Part shown: piece by piece, positions 17,687 through 26,961 of the stretch
Position numbering within the stretch: position 1 is the first letter of the stretch
Layout of the letters: every line of letters begins with the position of its first letter
Assembly: GCA_041739275.1 (NCBI GenBank)
Contig: JBGSOF010000050.1
Location: 46,095 to 110,094, forward strand
Length of the DNA stretch: 64,000 nt
DNA from: WGMI01 sp041739275
Lineage (GTDB): Bacteria; Bacteroidota; Bacteroidia; Flavobacteriales; Schleiferiaceae
Direction of reading: 5' to 3'
Translations under genes and position numbers: made by a program
Notes under the pieces: generated by a model
What the model saw: the letters and a program-made list of their open reading frames with translations, nothing else
Databases searched by the model: none
Told to the model about the DNA's origin: nothing

Positions 17687-18958
17687 ATGGCGCTGAATTC
17701 GAATGGCGAAGAGCCCCGCTCGTACAAACCCGAGAGCTTGATGATGTCTCATGGCTACCGCCCCGAACTGAGCGAAGGTGCCATCAAATGCCCGATTTTT
17801 CAAACTTCGACCTTTGTTTTTAAAACCGCCGAAGAAGGCAAGGCTTTTTTTGAAGTCGCTTACGGGCATAGAGAGCAGGCCCCGGGCGAAAAATTGGGTC
17901 TGATCTACAGCCGACTCAACAACCCCGACCTCGAAATTCTCGAAGACCGCCTCTGCCTCTGGGACGGAGCCGAAGACTGCGCCGTCTTTGAAAGCGGGAT
18001 GTCGGCCATCACCACAGTTTTGCTCGAGTTCCTCAAACCCGGCGGTTTGCTTCTCTACAGCAAGCCGATCTACGGTGGAACCGATCATTTTATCCGCGAG
18101 GTGCTTCCTCAGTGGGGGGTTTCGGTTCTTGGGTTCAACGCTCAAGCCTCCGAGGCTGAACTCATAGAGCTCTTAGAACAAAGTGGAATGGCCGAGCGGC
18201 TGTCGCTCGTTTATGTCGAAACTCCGGCCAACCCCACCAATGCACTGGTCGATTTGTCGATGTGCAGATCGGTGGCCGATCGTTTTTCACGACCCGGTTT
18301 CCAGGTTCCGCTGGCCGTAGACAACACTTATTTGGGGCCTCTTTGGCAGCACCCCCTAAAACACGGAGCCGATTTGGTGCTCTATTCGGCCACCAAATAC
18401 ATCGGCGGACATTCCGATCTGATCGCCGGCGCCTGCTTGGGTTCCAGGGAATACATGACTCGGATCAAAACACTGCGCACATTTCTCGGCAATATGGCGG
18501 GCCCTTGGACGGGTTGGCTGCTTCTTCGCAGTCTCGAAACGCTCAAGGTGCGCATGGATCGCCAAGCCGAAACGGCGGCCGTGGTGGCACAATTCCTTCG
18601 GCAGCACCCCAAGGTCGCCAAGGTGCACTACCTGGGTTTCATCAGCGAAAGCAGCCCTTCGTACAAAACCTACAGCACCCAATGCGTTTCGCCGGGCGCC
18701 ATGATTTCGTTCGATTTGGTCGGTGGAGAATCAGAGGCGTTCAGATTTTTGAATGCACTCAAATTAATTCATCTGGCAGTGAGCTTGGGCAGCACTGAAA
18801 GTCTGGCGGAGCACCCGGCCACCATGACCCATGTCGATGTTTCTGCCGAAGACCGAGCCGCTTTTGGAATTGGACCTTCTCTGGTTCGGCTTTCGGTGGG
18901 CGTTGAAGCCCCCGAAGACTTAATCGACGACATTTCGAGAGCTTTGGCCAATGCATAA
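17687..18958 (+). CDS. Cys/Met metabolism PLP-dependent enzyme (cystathionine gamma-synthase/lyase family)
   Basis: This 423-residue enzyme belongs to the gamma family of PLP enzymes that act on cystathionine, O-acylhomoserine or methionine. The PLP lysine lies in LYSATKYIGGHSD; an upstream FESGMSAI phosphate-contact motif and SRLNNPDLEILE are also present. It is a divergent subgroup: the N-terminus (SHGYRPELSEGAIKCPIFQTSTF) and an insert before the GLIYSR motif differ from the second family member at 44116. The substrate cannot be fixed; methionine gamma-lyase or a gamma-synthase are both possible. Its end overlaps the GH53 gene by 8 nt. Confidence 0.85.
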   Translation: MALNSNGEEPRSYKPESLMMSHGYRPELSEGAIKCPIFQTSTFVFKTAEEGKAFFEVAYGHREQAPGEKLGLIYSRLNNPDLEILEDRLCLWDGAEDCAVFESGMSAITTVLLEFLKPGGLLLYSKPIYGGTDHFIREVLPQWGVSVLGFNAQASEAELIELLEQSGMAERLSLVYVETPANPTNALVDLSMCRSVADRFSRPGFQVPLAVDNTYLGPLWQHPLKHGADLVLYSATKYIGGHSDLIAGACLGSREYMTRIKTLRTFLGNMAGPWTGWLLLRSLETLKVRMDRQAETAAVVAQFLRQHPKVAKVHYLGFISESSPSYKTYSTQCVSPGAMISFDLVGGESEAFRFLNALKLIHLAVSLGSTESLAEHPATMTHVDVSAEDRAAFGIGPSLVRLSVGVEAPEDLIDDISRALANA

Positions 18959-20045
18959 GTTCTGCGCGATTCACCTTTTTCAGGTCTCTGCGCTCGCCGC
19001 CGCGCTGGTGTCGTGTTCCAAAACGGCCACAGATAAAGACTCGGTCGATCCGGAGCCCTCTTTTATCGCGGGGGTCGATCTTTCGTTTTCTCCCCAAATA
19101 GAAGAATCGGGCTATACCTTTTTAGATTCGACGGGCACGGCACTTGCTTCGGCTGATTTGTACAAAAGCTACGGTTGGAATGCCGTTCGGCTGCGATTGT
19201 GGGTGGACCCCGTAGGCGGACATTCCGGCTTTGCGGAGGTGCTCGAAGCCTCCAAGCGCTACCGAGAAGCGGGCTATTTGATTTGGCTTGACCTGCACTA
19301 CAGCGATGTGTGGGCAGACCCCGGACATCAGACCAAACCTGATTCTTGGAAAAATCTCGACTACGCGCTCTTGCTCGACACGGTGCGCGCCTATACGGAG
19401 CGCGTCGTTTCGGCGATTGAGCCCGATATGGTCCAGCCCGGAAACGAAATCAATGCAGGCTTGCTTTGGCCCACAGGACATATCTCAAGTGTCAACGGAT
19501 TTTTGGGAATTTTAAGAACGGCTACCGAAGCCTGTCGCAGAGCGTCACCGGAATCGGAAATTTGGATCCACTACGCAGGGCATCAGGGTGCCGCCGATTT
19601 TTTTAGCACCCTCGAATATCACCGAATCGACTACGACGGGGTGGCGATTTCGTTCTATCCCTGGTGGCACGGAGGTGATTTACAGGCGCTGGGTTCTGCT
19701 TTAGACGGCTTGAATGCGCTTACCGACAAGCCGACTATGATTGCCGAAACGGCCTATCCGCATACTCTGCTCTGGGGCGACTGGACGCAGAACATCTTTG
19801 GAGATCCCTCGGACGTGCATCCCGATTTTCCCGCGACTCCGCAGGGACAACGGGCCTATTTAGACGCGTTCGATTCGATCTGTCGTGCAGCTCCCGAATG
19901 CCGCGGTTGGTTTTATTGGGCACCTGATTGGGTTCCGTGGCGGGGAAGTCAGGCTACCGATGGTTCGGCTTGGGAGAATCTGGCTTTGTTTGATTTTGAT
20001 GGCCGTGCGCTCAAAGCATTTGATCGAAGCCGAAAAGAAGAATAA
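18951..20045 (+). CDS. GH53 endo-beta-1,4-galactanase, lipoprotein
   Basis: Glycoside hydrolase family 53 enzymes cut beta-1,4-galactan side chains of pectin. The catalytic acid/base (Glu166 in QPGNEINAG) and nucleophile (Glu266 in MIAETAYP) are both present, as are GVDLSFSPQIEESG at the N-terminus and GWFYWAPDWVP near the end. A lipobox (LVSC, Cys22) predicts attachment to a membrane, probably facing outwards. There is no SusC/SusD pair nearby, so this is not in a visible polysaccharide-utilisation locus. Its start overlaps the end of the PLP enzyme gene. Confidence 0.92.
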   Translation: MHKFCAIHLFQVSALAAALVSCSKTATDKDSVDPEPSFIAGVDLSFSPQIEESGYTFLDSTGTALASADLYKSYGWNAVRLRLWVDPVGGHSGFAEVLEASKRYREAGYLIWLDLHYSDVWADPGHQTKPDSWKNLDYALLLDTVRAYTERVVSAIEPDMVQPGNEINAGLLWPTGHISSVNGFLGILRTATEACRRASPESEIWIHYAGHQGAADFFSTLEYHRIDYDGVAISFYPWWHGGDLQALGSALDGLNALTDKPTMIAETAYPHTLLWGDWTQNIFGDPSDVHPDFPATPQGQRAYLDAFDSICRAAPECRGWFYWAPDWVPWRGSQATDGSAWENLALFDFDGRALKAFDRSRKEE

Positions 20046-20058
20046 ATAGAAAACACAA

Positions 20059-20715
20059 ATGGATTTTCCGAGCCCCGAGATTATTGATTATAGCGAGCGC
20101 CATTCTCAAGCAGAGGGAGATTTGCTTGCGGAACTTCAGAGAGAGACCTGGGCTAAGGTCTTGATGCCGAGGATGCTGAGCGGGCATATTCAAGGCCGTA
20201 CGCTGAGTCTTTTGAGCCGATTATGTCGACCTCAGCGCGTTTTGGAAATCGGCACTTTTACGGGATACTCCGCTTTGTGTTTGGCCGAAGGCTTGGCCGA
20301 GGGAGGCGAGCTTCACACCATCGACATCAACGACGAACTCGAATCAATGGTGCTTCGATATTTCGGACGCTCCCCATTTTCAGACCGATTGCATCTGCAC
20401 ATGGGTCGAGCGGCCGAAGTAATTCCGAGCTTGAGAGGGCCCTGGGATTTGATTTTTATCGATGCCGACAAAGAGAACTACGGGCTCTATTTCGATCTCG
20501 TCATCGACTCTTTAAAGCCCGGGGGTCTATTGATTGCCGACAATGTGTTGTGGAGTGCCAAGGTATTGGGCGATCCAAGCCTGTTTGATTCCGAAACCGC
20601 AGCCCTTCACGCCTTTAATGTCAAGGTGTCGGCCGATCCGCGGGTCGAAGCGCTGCTGCTTCCCGTGCGCGATGGTTTGATGTGTTGCACAAAATCCACA
20701 TTGGCTTCCGAATAG
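20059..20715 (+). CDS. O-methyltransferase (caffeoyl-CoA/catechol OMT family)
   Basis: This 218-residue SAM-dependent enzyme shows the family motifs LEIGTFTGYSALCLAEGL (SAM loop), DLIFIDADKENY (metal-binding Asp) and GLLIADNVLW. Bacterial members methylate catechol-like small molecules, usually with a divalent metal; the natural substrate here is unknown. It begins 13 nt after the GH53 stop and is likely on the same transcript. A long gene-free stretch follows. Confidence 0.9.
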   Translation: MDFPSPEIIDYSERHSQAEGDLLAELQRETWAKVLMPRMLSGHIQGRTLSLLSRLCRPQRVLEIGTFTGYSALCLAEGLAEGGELHTIDINDELESMVLRYFGRSPFSDRLHLHMGRAAEVIPSLRGPWDLIFIDADKENYGLYFDLVIDSLKPGGLLIADNVLWSAKVLGDPSLFDSETAALHAFNVKVSADPRVEALLLPVRDGLMCCTKSTLASE

Positions 20716-21284
20716 ATATCGCTGCAATAGGGCAATACCTTGTTTTTAAGATTGTTAGGCTTGGACGGTCCGTTCTTCGTGTGATCCTTGATTTCATTCG
20801 AGACGCGTTCGAGTCTTCAACTGGCTCGGATGGTGTATTCGCGTTATCCCTGCTTTCGTTTGTGGGGATTGCTGATTTGTTGGGGTCTTCGTTCGGCCTG
20901 ATTTAAAGCACCGAAGATTGTAGGGATGGGGACCGTAGACAAGTTTTTAAGTACGTCTCCCAAGGGCGAGAGGACCCTCTATCGCTGTTGATCTGCCCCC
21001 CGAAGCGATGACTCCGATTCATGGTGTTCGAGGCGATCAAGTGCACGGCATTCCCAGGATCATCCCGGTGCTCAAACCGAATCGATTCGAAAGCGATTCA
21101 AGTATTTCGTCATTCCACCCGGTTCCGTGTTTTCAGAACAATGCCATACCGCGCGTCCAACAAAGACCAAGGTGTTCGCCAACAAGGACAGGGATGGGCT
21201 GAAAAGAAAGAAATTTAATACAAAGACAAGATAATCCCCTAAAGAATCAGGCCGATGACAAGAACCACCCGAGCTTGCTCAACT
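20716..21284 (+). other. Convergent intergenic stretch without recognised gene
   Basis: About 570 nt separate two convergent genes. A 75-codon frame at 20682 and an open frame without a start around 20990-21215 exist, but neither gives a recognisable protein. No terminator hairpin was found. It may hold the remains of a decayed gene. Confidence 0.4.
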
Positions 21285-23327
21285 CTACTTCTCAATCCCC
21301 TCCAAATGCACGAGAAACGCGAATTCCATGGCGGTTTCCTTGAGGGCTTCAAAGCGGCCTGAAGCCCCTGAGTGCCCCGTTTCCATGTTGGTATAGAGCA
21401 ATATCGGGCGCTTGTTGGTTCTCAAGGCGCGCAGCCGAGCCACCCATTTGGCGGGCTCCCAATATTGAACTTGGCTGTCGTGTAAGCCCGTGGTGACCAG
21501 CATGGCGGGATAGTCTTGAGCCTTTACATTGTCGTATGGGCTGTACGAAAGCATATAGTCGTAAAAATTTCTTTCGTTTGGGTTTCCCCATTCGTCGTAT
21601 TCGCCCGTGGTCAGGGGGATGCTTTCGTCGAGCATGGTGGTCACCACATCCACAAACGGAACTCCGACCAACATCCCGTGAAACAGATCGGGGCGCATAT
21701 TGGCCACGGCGCCCATCAACAAACCTCCCGCACTTCCACCCTCGGCATAAAGTTTTGAGGGAGAGGTGTAAAGCTCTGCAACCAAGTGTTCGGCGCTCGC
21801 AATAAAATCGGTAAACGTGTTCATCTTCCGAAGCAGTTTGCCGTTTTCGTACCATTCGCGGCCCAGATACTGCCCCCCTCGAATGTGGGCGATGGCGCAG
21901 ACAAAACCTCGATCGAGTAAACTGAGTCTCGCCGTGCTGAATCGGGCCTCAATCGTCGCGCCATAGCTGCCGTAGCCATAGAGCAACAGCGGATTGCCGC
22001 CGTCTTTTCGAAAGAGATCACGGCGGTAAACCAGAGAAATGGGCACGCGCACTCCATCGGGAGCCACGGCCCAAAGGCGCTCGCTCGCATACAAAAGCGG
22101 ATCGTAACCGCCGACGACTTCTTGCACTTTTTTAATGTCGCGCGTCCGGTCTGCCATGTGGTAGTCTATCACCGAAGCGGGCTGTGTGAGCGACGAATAG
22201 CCGTATCGAAGAATCGGAGTGTCGAATTCGGGATTGCTGCCGATGCCTGCAGTGTAGGTTTCTTCGGGAAACTCAACATAGTGTTCTTCGCCGTTCCAAG
22301 GCTTGATTCTCAAACGCGTAAGTCCGTTTTCGCGCTCGTCGACGACCAGGTAATCCTTAAAAATCTGGAAACCTTCAAACAAAACCTCGGGTCTGTGTTC
22401 GATATAATCGACCCAGTGCGCTCCATCGGTTTGTCCGTCGGGACAATACATCAGCTTGAAGTTTGTTGCCGAGTCTGCATTTGTCCGGATATACCAGCGG
22501 TCTTCAAAGTGAGCAATGTCGTATTCGAGCCCTCGAATGCGCGGTCTAAAGATTTTGAATTCGCCCTCGGGCGCCTCGGCGGGGCAAATCCGGAATTCGT
22601 CGCTCAGAGTGCTTCCCGACCCGATCACCAAATACTTTCGAGATTTGGTTTTATAGATGTAGGTGTTGAAGGTCTCATCGACCTCGTGATACACTTCCAC
22701 ATCCTGCTCAAAAGAGCTGCCCAAAATGTGCCTCAGCACTTTATACGACCGAAGTGTCTCATCTCGAACCGTATAAAAACCAGTTTTGTTGTCGTTTGCC
22801 CAGGTCAAGGCGCCGGTGGTGTTGGGAATGTGCTCTTCGAGGGTCTTATCTTGAAATAAGTCTTTGAATTTCAAGGTGTAAATCCTCCGCCCTACGGTGT
22901 CTTCGCCATAGGCCAGCCAGCGTCCGTCGGGCGAAACGCTCATCCCGCCGATCTGATAATACGACTGATTCTTGGCCAAATCGTTGACATCGAGCATCAC
23001 CTCTTCGGCAGCATCCAACGACCCTTTTTTGCGGCAGTAAATCGGGTGCTCTCCGCCGGTTTCGAAACGGGTGTAGTAATAGTAACCGTCGAGCCGATAC
23101 GGCACCGAGGAGTCGTCCTCCTTAATTCGACTTTTGATTTCCGCGAACAAGGCTTCTTGCAGGGGTTCAGTGCCCTTCATCACAAAAGAGCGATAGTCGT
23201 TTTCGGCCGTTAAATACTCGAGAACCTCGGGGTTTTCGCGCTCGTTTAACCAGAAATAGGGGTCGTGTCTTTCGTGCCCGTGGATGCGGTGGATATGCGG
23301 TTTAACGGGGGCAATTGGTTCGGTCAT
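21285..23327 (-). CDS. ptrB: Oligopeptidase B (peptidase family S9A)
   Basis: This 680-residue serine peptidase has an N-terminal beta-propeller (starting HRIHGHERHDPYFWLNERENPEV) and a C-terminal alpha/beta-hydrolase domain. The catalytic triad can be read as Ser532 (GGSAGG), Asp617 (GLHDSQV) and His652 (ETGHSG), the same positions I recall for the E. coli enzyme. Oligopeptidase B cleaves short peptides after Arg or Lys, in the cytoplasm or periplasm; no signal peptide is visible. It stands alone, divergent from the SDR gene. Confidence 0.95.
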   Translation of the reverse strand: MTEPIAPVKPHIHRIHGHERHDPYFWLNERENPEVLEYLTAENDYRSFVMKGTEPLQEALFAEIKSRIKEDDSSVPYRLDGYYYYTRFETGGEHPIYCRKKGSLDAAEEVMLDVNDLAKNQSYYQIGGMSVSPDGRWLAYGEDTVGRRIYTLKFKDLFQDKTLEEHIPNTTGALTWANDNKTGFYTVRDETLRSYKVLRHILGSSFEQDVEVYHEVDETFNTYIYKTKSRKYLVIGSGSTLSDEFRICPAEAPEGEFKIFRPRIRGLEYDIAHFEDRWYIRTNADSATNFKLMYCPDGQTDGAHWVDYIEHRPEVLFEGFQIFKDYLVVDERENGLTRLRIKPWNGEEHYVEFPEETYTAGIGSNPEFDTPILRYGYSSLTQPASVIDYHMADRTRDIKKVQEVVGGYDPLLYASERLWAVAPDGVRVPISLVYRRDLFRKDGGNPLLLYGYGSYGATIEARFSTARLSLLDRGFVCAIAHIRGGQYLGREWYENGKLLRKMNTFTDFIASAEHLVAELYTSPSKLYAEGGSAGGLLMGAVANMRPDLFHGMLVGVPFVDVVTTMLDESIPLTTGEYDEWGNPNERNFYDYMLSYSPYDNVKAQDYPAMLVTTGLHDSQVQYWEPAKWVARLRALRTNKRPILLYTNMETGHSGASGRFEALKETAMEFAFLVHLEGIEK

Positions 23328-23479
23328 AAGGGTTTTGGAGGGTAGGAGGGCAAGGGCGAAAAAGCACCTTTCCGGAATGCAGTTTCGAGAGGAGTCCGCG
23401 TCAACAAAGTTCCGCGCTGCGCCTCGAGCTGTCGTAGTTTTGGAAGCCTTGCTGAAACAAGCGGCTAAATTGAGAATTT

Positions 23480-24361
23480 ATGGGATACAAAGACCCGATG
23501 CTGGTGCCGGGAGCACTCGCAGATAAAGTGATTTTGGTCACTGGCGGCGGAACGGGTTTGGGTCGTTCGATGTCGGAATATTTTTTGTCGCTCGGTGCCA
23601 AAGTGATTATTGCCAGTCGGCGCAAAGAAGCTTTGGAATTGGCGGCCAAAGAAATGACCGATCTCCACGGAGGGCATGTGCTGCCCGTGCCCTGCGACAT
23701 TCGACACTACGAGCAGGTTGAAGAGCTCATCGAAAAGTCTTGCTCAGAATTTGGCAAGGTCGACGCGCTGGTCAACAATGCAGCGGGAAACTTCGTTGCC
23801 CCTACCGAAAGGCTTTCGGTCAATGCGTTTGACGCGGTGCTCGACATCGTGCTCAAAGGTTCGAGAAATTGCACCCTCGCGCTTGGAAAGCGATGGATTG
23901 AAAAAGGCGAACGAGACAAAGTAGTGCTCAATATTGTGACGACCTACGCTTGGACAGGCTCCCCCTTTGTGGTGCCTTCGGCCATGGCCAAGGCCGGTGT
24001 TCTCGCCATGACGCGATCGCTTGCCATAGAATGGGCCAAGTACGGCATGAGGCACAACGCCATTGCGCCGGGCCCTTTTCCAACTCCGGGGGCCTGGGAT
24101 CGCTTGATGCCCGGAGATATTCCTCAGCGCTTGAACGTCATTGAACAGATTCCGCTGCGCAGGTCGGGAGAACATCAAGAACTGGCGAATCTCGCGGCCT
24201 ACATGGTTTCTGATTTCAGCGCTTTTATGAATGGTGAAGTGGTGACCATAGACGGGGGCGAATGGCTTCAAGATGCCGGTCAGCTCAGCTTTTTAGACAA
24301 GTTGAGTTCCGAAGATTGGGATTGGATGGAGCAGCAAATCAAGGGCGCTCGGAGGTCGTGA
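23480..24361 (+). CDS. SDR oxidoreductase, 2,4-dienoyl-CoA reductase-like
   Basis: This 293-residue short-chain dehydrogenase has the NAD(P)-binding TGGGTGLG loop near residue 21 and the NNAAGNF motif. In the usual YxxxK site the tyrosine is replaced (SAMAK), while the lysine is kept. That matches the peroxisomal-type 2,4-dienoyl-CoA reductases, which lack the Tyr, and AIAPGPFPTPGAW supports the same group. It would help beta-oxidation of unsaturated fatty acids. Its stop overlaps the GTG start of the next gene. Confidence 0.82.
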   Translation: MGYKDPMLVPGALADKVILVTGGGTGLGRSMSEYFLSLGAKVIIASRRKEALELAAKEMTDLHGGHVLPVPCDIRHYEQVEELIEKSCSEFGKVDALVNNAAGNFVAPTERLSVNAFDAVLDIVLKGSRNCTLALGKRWIEKGERDKVVLNIVTTYAWTGSPFVVPSAMAKAGVLAMTRSLAIEWAKYGMRHNAIAPGPFPTPGAWDRLMPGDIPQRLNVIEQIPLRRSGEHQELANLAAYMVSDFSAFMNGEVVTIDGGEWLQDAGQLSFLDKLSSEDWDWMEQQIKGARRS

Positions 24362-25245
24362 AGGTTTGGGCCTGGTCGGTGGTTTTTTCTACCATGCTGG
24401 TCTTGAGCGGCTGTTCGGGCGATCGTCGATCGAGTTTCGACCTTCAGGGCCATCGCGGCTGCCGGGGTTGGATGCCCGAGAACAGCATTCCCGCCATGCT
24501 GGTGGCCCTCGACTCGGGCGCGACCACGCTCGAAATGGATGTGGTATTGAGTGCCGATGGGGTGGTTTTGCTTTCTCATGAACCCTGGCTGAGTGCAGAA
24601 ATTTGTTTGTCACCCGACGGCAGGTCCATCGAAGCGGCAAGCGAGCGAGCGTGGAATCTGTACGAGATGGATTATCGGCTCATTCGCGCCTGCGACTGTG
24701 GAATGAAGCCGCATCCTCGCTTTCCCGAACAAGCTAAAGTCCCGGCGCACAAGCCTGCGCTCAAGGAAGTTTTTGAAGCTGTGGCCGAGCATGTGCGGCT
24801 TCGTTCGCTGCCCATGCCCGATTTCAACATCGAAATTAAATCGACTCCCGAGGGCGATGGGGTGTTTCATCCGGAACCCGAAAAATATGTTCAAGCGGTT
24901 TTCGCAGTGGTTCAAGAAGCCGGACTGGTCGAAAAGCTCATTGTTCAGTCGTTTGACGAACGGGCCTTGCGGGCAGCCCATCAGCTGGAGCCCAAACCCC
25001 GATTGGCGCTTTTGGTGGAAGGAGATCCGGATTTCTCGGCCCGAGTGGAGGCTTTGGGTTTTGTCCCCGATATCTACAGTCCTTCTTTTGAGTTGGTGAA
25101 CCGCGAATTGGTTGAACTCTGTAGGCAGAAGGATATAAAGCTGATTCCCTGGACGGTGAATGAGCCCCAAGACGCTCAAAGGCTGATCGAATTGGGTGTG
25201 GACGGTTTGATTACCGACTATCCCGGGCGGATTGGGCGGGACTAG
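24358..25245 (+). CDS. Glycerophosphodiester phosphodiesterase, lipoprotein
   Basis: The start is a GTG overlapping the SDR stop (GTGA), giving a 295-residue protein with a lipoprotein signal (lipobox LSGC, Cys19). The GDPD core is clear: GHRGCRGWMPENS (catalytic His), LEMDVVLSADGVVLLSHE (metal-binding Glu/Asp and second His), FNIEIK and a C-terminal PWTVNEPQDAQRLIELGVDGLITDYP. Such enzymes hydrolyse glycerophosphodiesters released from phospholipids; membrane-anchored forms act outside the cytoplasm. Confidence 0.92.
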   Translation: MKVWAWSVVFSTMLVLSGCSGDRRSSFDLQGHRGCRGWMPENSIPAMLVALDSGATTLEMDVVLSADGVVLLSHEPWLSAEICLSPDGRSIEAASERAWNLYEMDYRLIRACDCGMKPHPRFPEQAKVPAHKPALKEVFEAVAEHVRLRSLPMPDFNIEIKSTPEGDGVFHPEPEKYVQAVFAVVQEAGLVEKLIVQSFDERALRAAHQLEPKPRLALLVEGDPDFSARVEALGFVPDIYSPSFELVNRELVELCRQKDIKLIPWTVNEPQDAQRLIELGVDGLITDYPGRIGRD

Positions 25246-25483
25246 CGCCGCAGAAGTCCCGAACGCGAAAAAAGGGGTTTTTGATCGGCCCAGAGCCAGC
25301 AGATTTTCGAATCGTCCGCGCTGTACCACAAGGGCGATGCGGGGTAGTTGGATCACGTTATCAAGGGTTTGGAGCCAACTTTTTGTATATTCTGATCGTA
25401 ATGGGACTAAGCGGACGATCGAATTGCAATAGTTCTTCTCCGCCCGTTCTCGCTTGTTTTTTACCTTATTCACTCAAACAACT

Positions 25484-26251
25484 ATGGTCCACATCAAATA
25501 CGCCTGCCTCGAAAACTGGAGCGAAATGCGCCCTGTGCAGGGTGGGCGAATGTGCGATCGGTGTGCGCACAAGGTGGTCGACTACAGCCTAAGCTCAGGG
25601 CGCATTGAGGCCGATGGGGGGTGTGGGCGGTTTCGGTTAGACCAGGTGGAGTCGGTTCGGAGAACGCTGAGGGTTTCGCAGTGGGCGGGTTGGAGTATGG
25701 GTCTATTGGCGTTTCTCGGCCTGCTCGATGGTTCTGAAGCGGCGGCTCAGACAGAAGTTCCTCCGGTAGAAGGGGCTGTTCCTGAGCGCAGTGCGGTGGG
25801 GCGCTTGCGAATTCACGGTCATGTGGTGGCGGCAGTTGGGGGTCAGGCGCTCGAGGCGCGTTTTGAAGTCTACCGCAACGAGGTATTGGTCCGCTCGCTC
25901 AAAACCGATCTCGACGGTCGGTTCGATTTACACTTAGACACCACGGCCTAAGATCTGCGCGAGCTTGAGGTGCGTTTTATCGCTCCCGAGGGGCTGGAGT
26001 CTCGGGTGGGTCCTGAGGGTTTAGAAGTGGCGCTCGAAGCGGGCGAAATGGTGGTGGAGTTGGAGTTGGTGCAGGACTCGCTTTTGAAACAAGAAATGCC
26101 TGAGACCGAATGGCTTAGGGATGGAAAAATGAAGATGGTCATCGTGGGGATGGCGGGTGCTATTCATGCTCCTGTTCCGAGTCAGATCGACCCGTTCACC
26201 AGCGGAAGTCGATTTAGCGGAGAAGAAATCGAGCGCTTCGGACGACGTTGA
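25484..26251 (+). pseudogene. CxxC and carboxypeptidase-regulatory-like membrane protein, broken by an in-frame stop
   Basis: From the ATG at 25484 the protein opens with a Cys motif (Cys8, Trp12, then GGRMCDRCAHKVVDYS with Cys24 and Cys27), a membrane segment at about residues 66-82 and a beta-rich domain like carboxypeptidase regulatory domains (KTDLDGRFDLHLDT). A TAA at 25949-25951 stops it after 155 residues, but the same frame continues open for 99 more codons (DLRELEVRFIAPEG onward) to 26251. A CAA to TAA change would explain it. The Cys-motif head is seen in other Bacteroidota envelope proteins of unknown function. A sequencing error is possible. Confidence 0.75.
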
Positions 26252-26271
26252 ACTGGATAAAGACAGAAAAG

Positions 26272-26595
26272 ATGATTCGATTGTGGATGTTGATGGCAAT
26301 TGCCTTGTTTCCTTTCGTCGGTCTGTTGGCCCAAAGCGAGGGGGAAGAATCTCTGGAAGGGCCCACAGAAGGCAACCCAGCCTCTCCTATGCCTTTGGTT
26401 TGGGCGGTAATCGATGAATGCGGCATGGTCGGAATTCGAGATGGGTTATTAGACTGTCCCATTTGCCGTATCCCAGTCAGAATTATTGATTTTGATTTCA
26501 GAACAACAGGTCGAACAATCCGTGAAGAAGACGTGCGCAATACGGGCTATCGTTCCATTAATGAGATGGTTGCTCTGGCCACGGGGTATCGTTAA
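26272..26595 (+). CDS. Small secreted protein, ends in a TonB-plug-like motif
   Basis: From the ATG at 26272 this is a 107-residue protein with a signal peptide (MIRLWMLMAIALFPFVGLLAQ). The middle holds a CPIC motif and the last 35 residues (TTGRTIREEDVRNTGYRSINEMVALATG) resemble the opening of TonB-receptor plug domains as found after carboxypeptidase-like repeats, then stop. It begins 20 nt after the end of the broken gene and may share its transcript. It may be a short regulator-like relative or the remnant of a larger protein. Function unknown. Confidence 0.55.
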   Translation: MIRLWMLMAIALFPFVGLLAQSEGEESLEGPTEGNPASPMPLVWAVIDECGMVGIRDGLLDCPICRIPVRIIDFDFRTTGRTIREEDVRNTGYRSINEMVALATGYR

Positions 26596-26744
26596 GGGGT
26601 TGGATGGGGTGGTCACAGGATATTTTTGGGAGAGCTGTTTTTCAATCATTTCAAGGTTCTGGATTATGGTAAAATAAGGCCGACGACTTGTTGGTTAAAC
26701 TCCTGTATTCCAGAATATGTCTGGGTTTTCGAGTAGAAGTCTTC

Positions 26745-26922
26745 CGGCTTCGCTGATGAGCATTCTATAGTGCCGCGACGCATCGCGACGGCACGATTTA
26801 AAGGTAGGAGTGTTTATGAGCCCGCGCTGTTCATTCCCGTTCTACGACCTTGATGTGATCCCCCGCGCAATCGTGTATGTCTGCATAGCTCCACGGGTGT
26901 TTAAACTCCGCAGAGGCCTTCT
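26745..26922 (-). repeat. RE1 repeat, partial copy in inverted orientation
   Basis: The reverse complement aligns imperfectly with the right part of the copy at 28732-29115. Shared blocks include GCTGTTCATTCCC, CTACGACCTTGATGT and GAGGCC. The sequence between 26596 and 26961 contains nothing else recognisable. Confidence 0.75.
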
Positions 26923-26961
26923 GAATATGTGTGATTGTGATTTGTAAATCTGATGAATTTA

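Noticed and set aside
20682..21215. Possible short genes or transposase remnant after the O-methyltransferase
   Set aside because: Neither open frame has a plausible start with a recognisable product, and no inverted ends were found.
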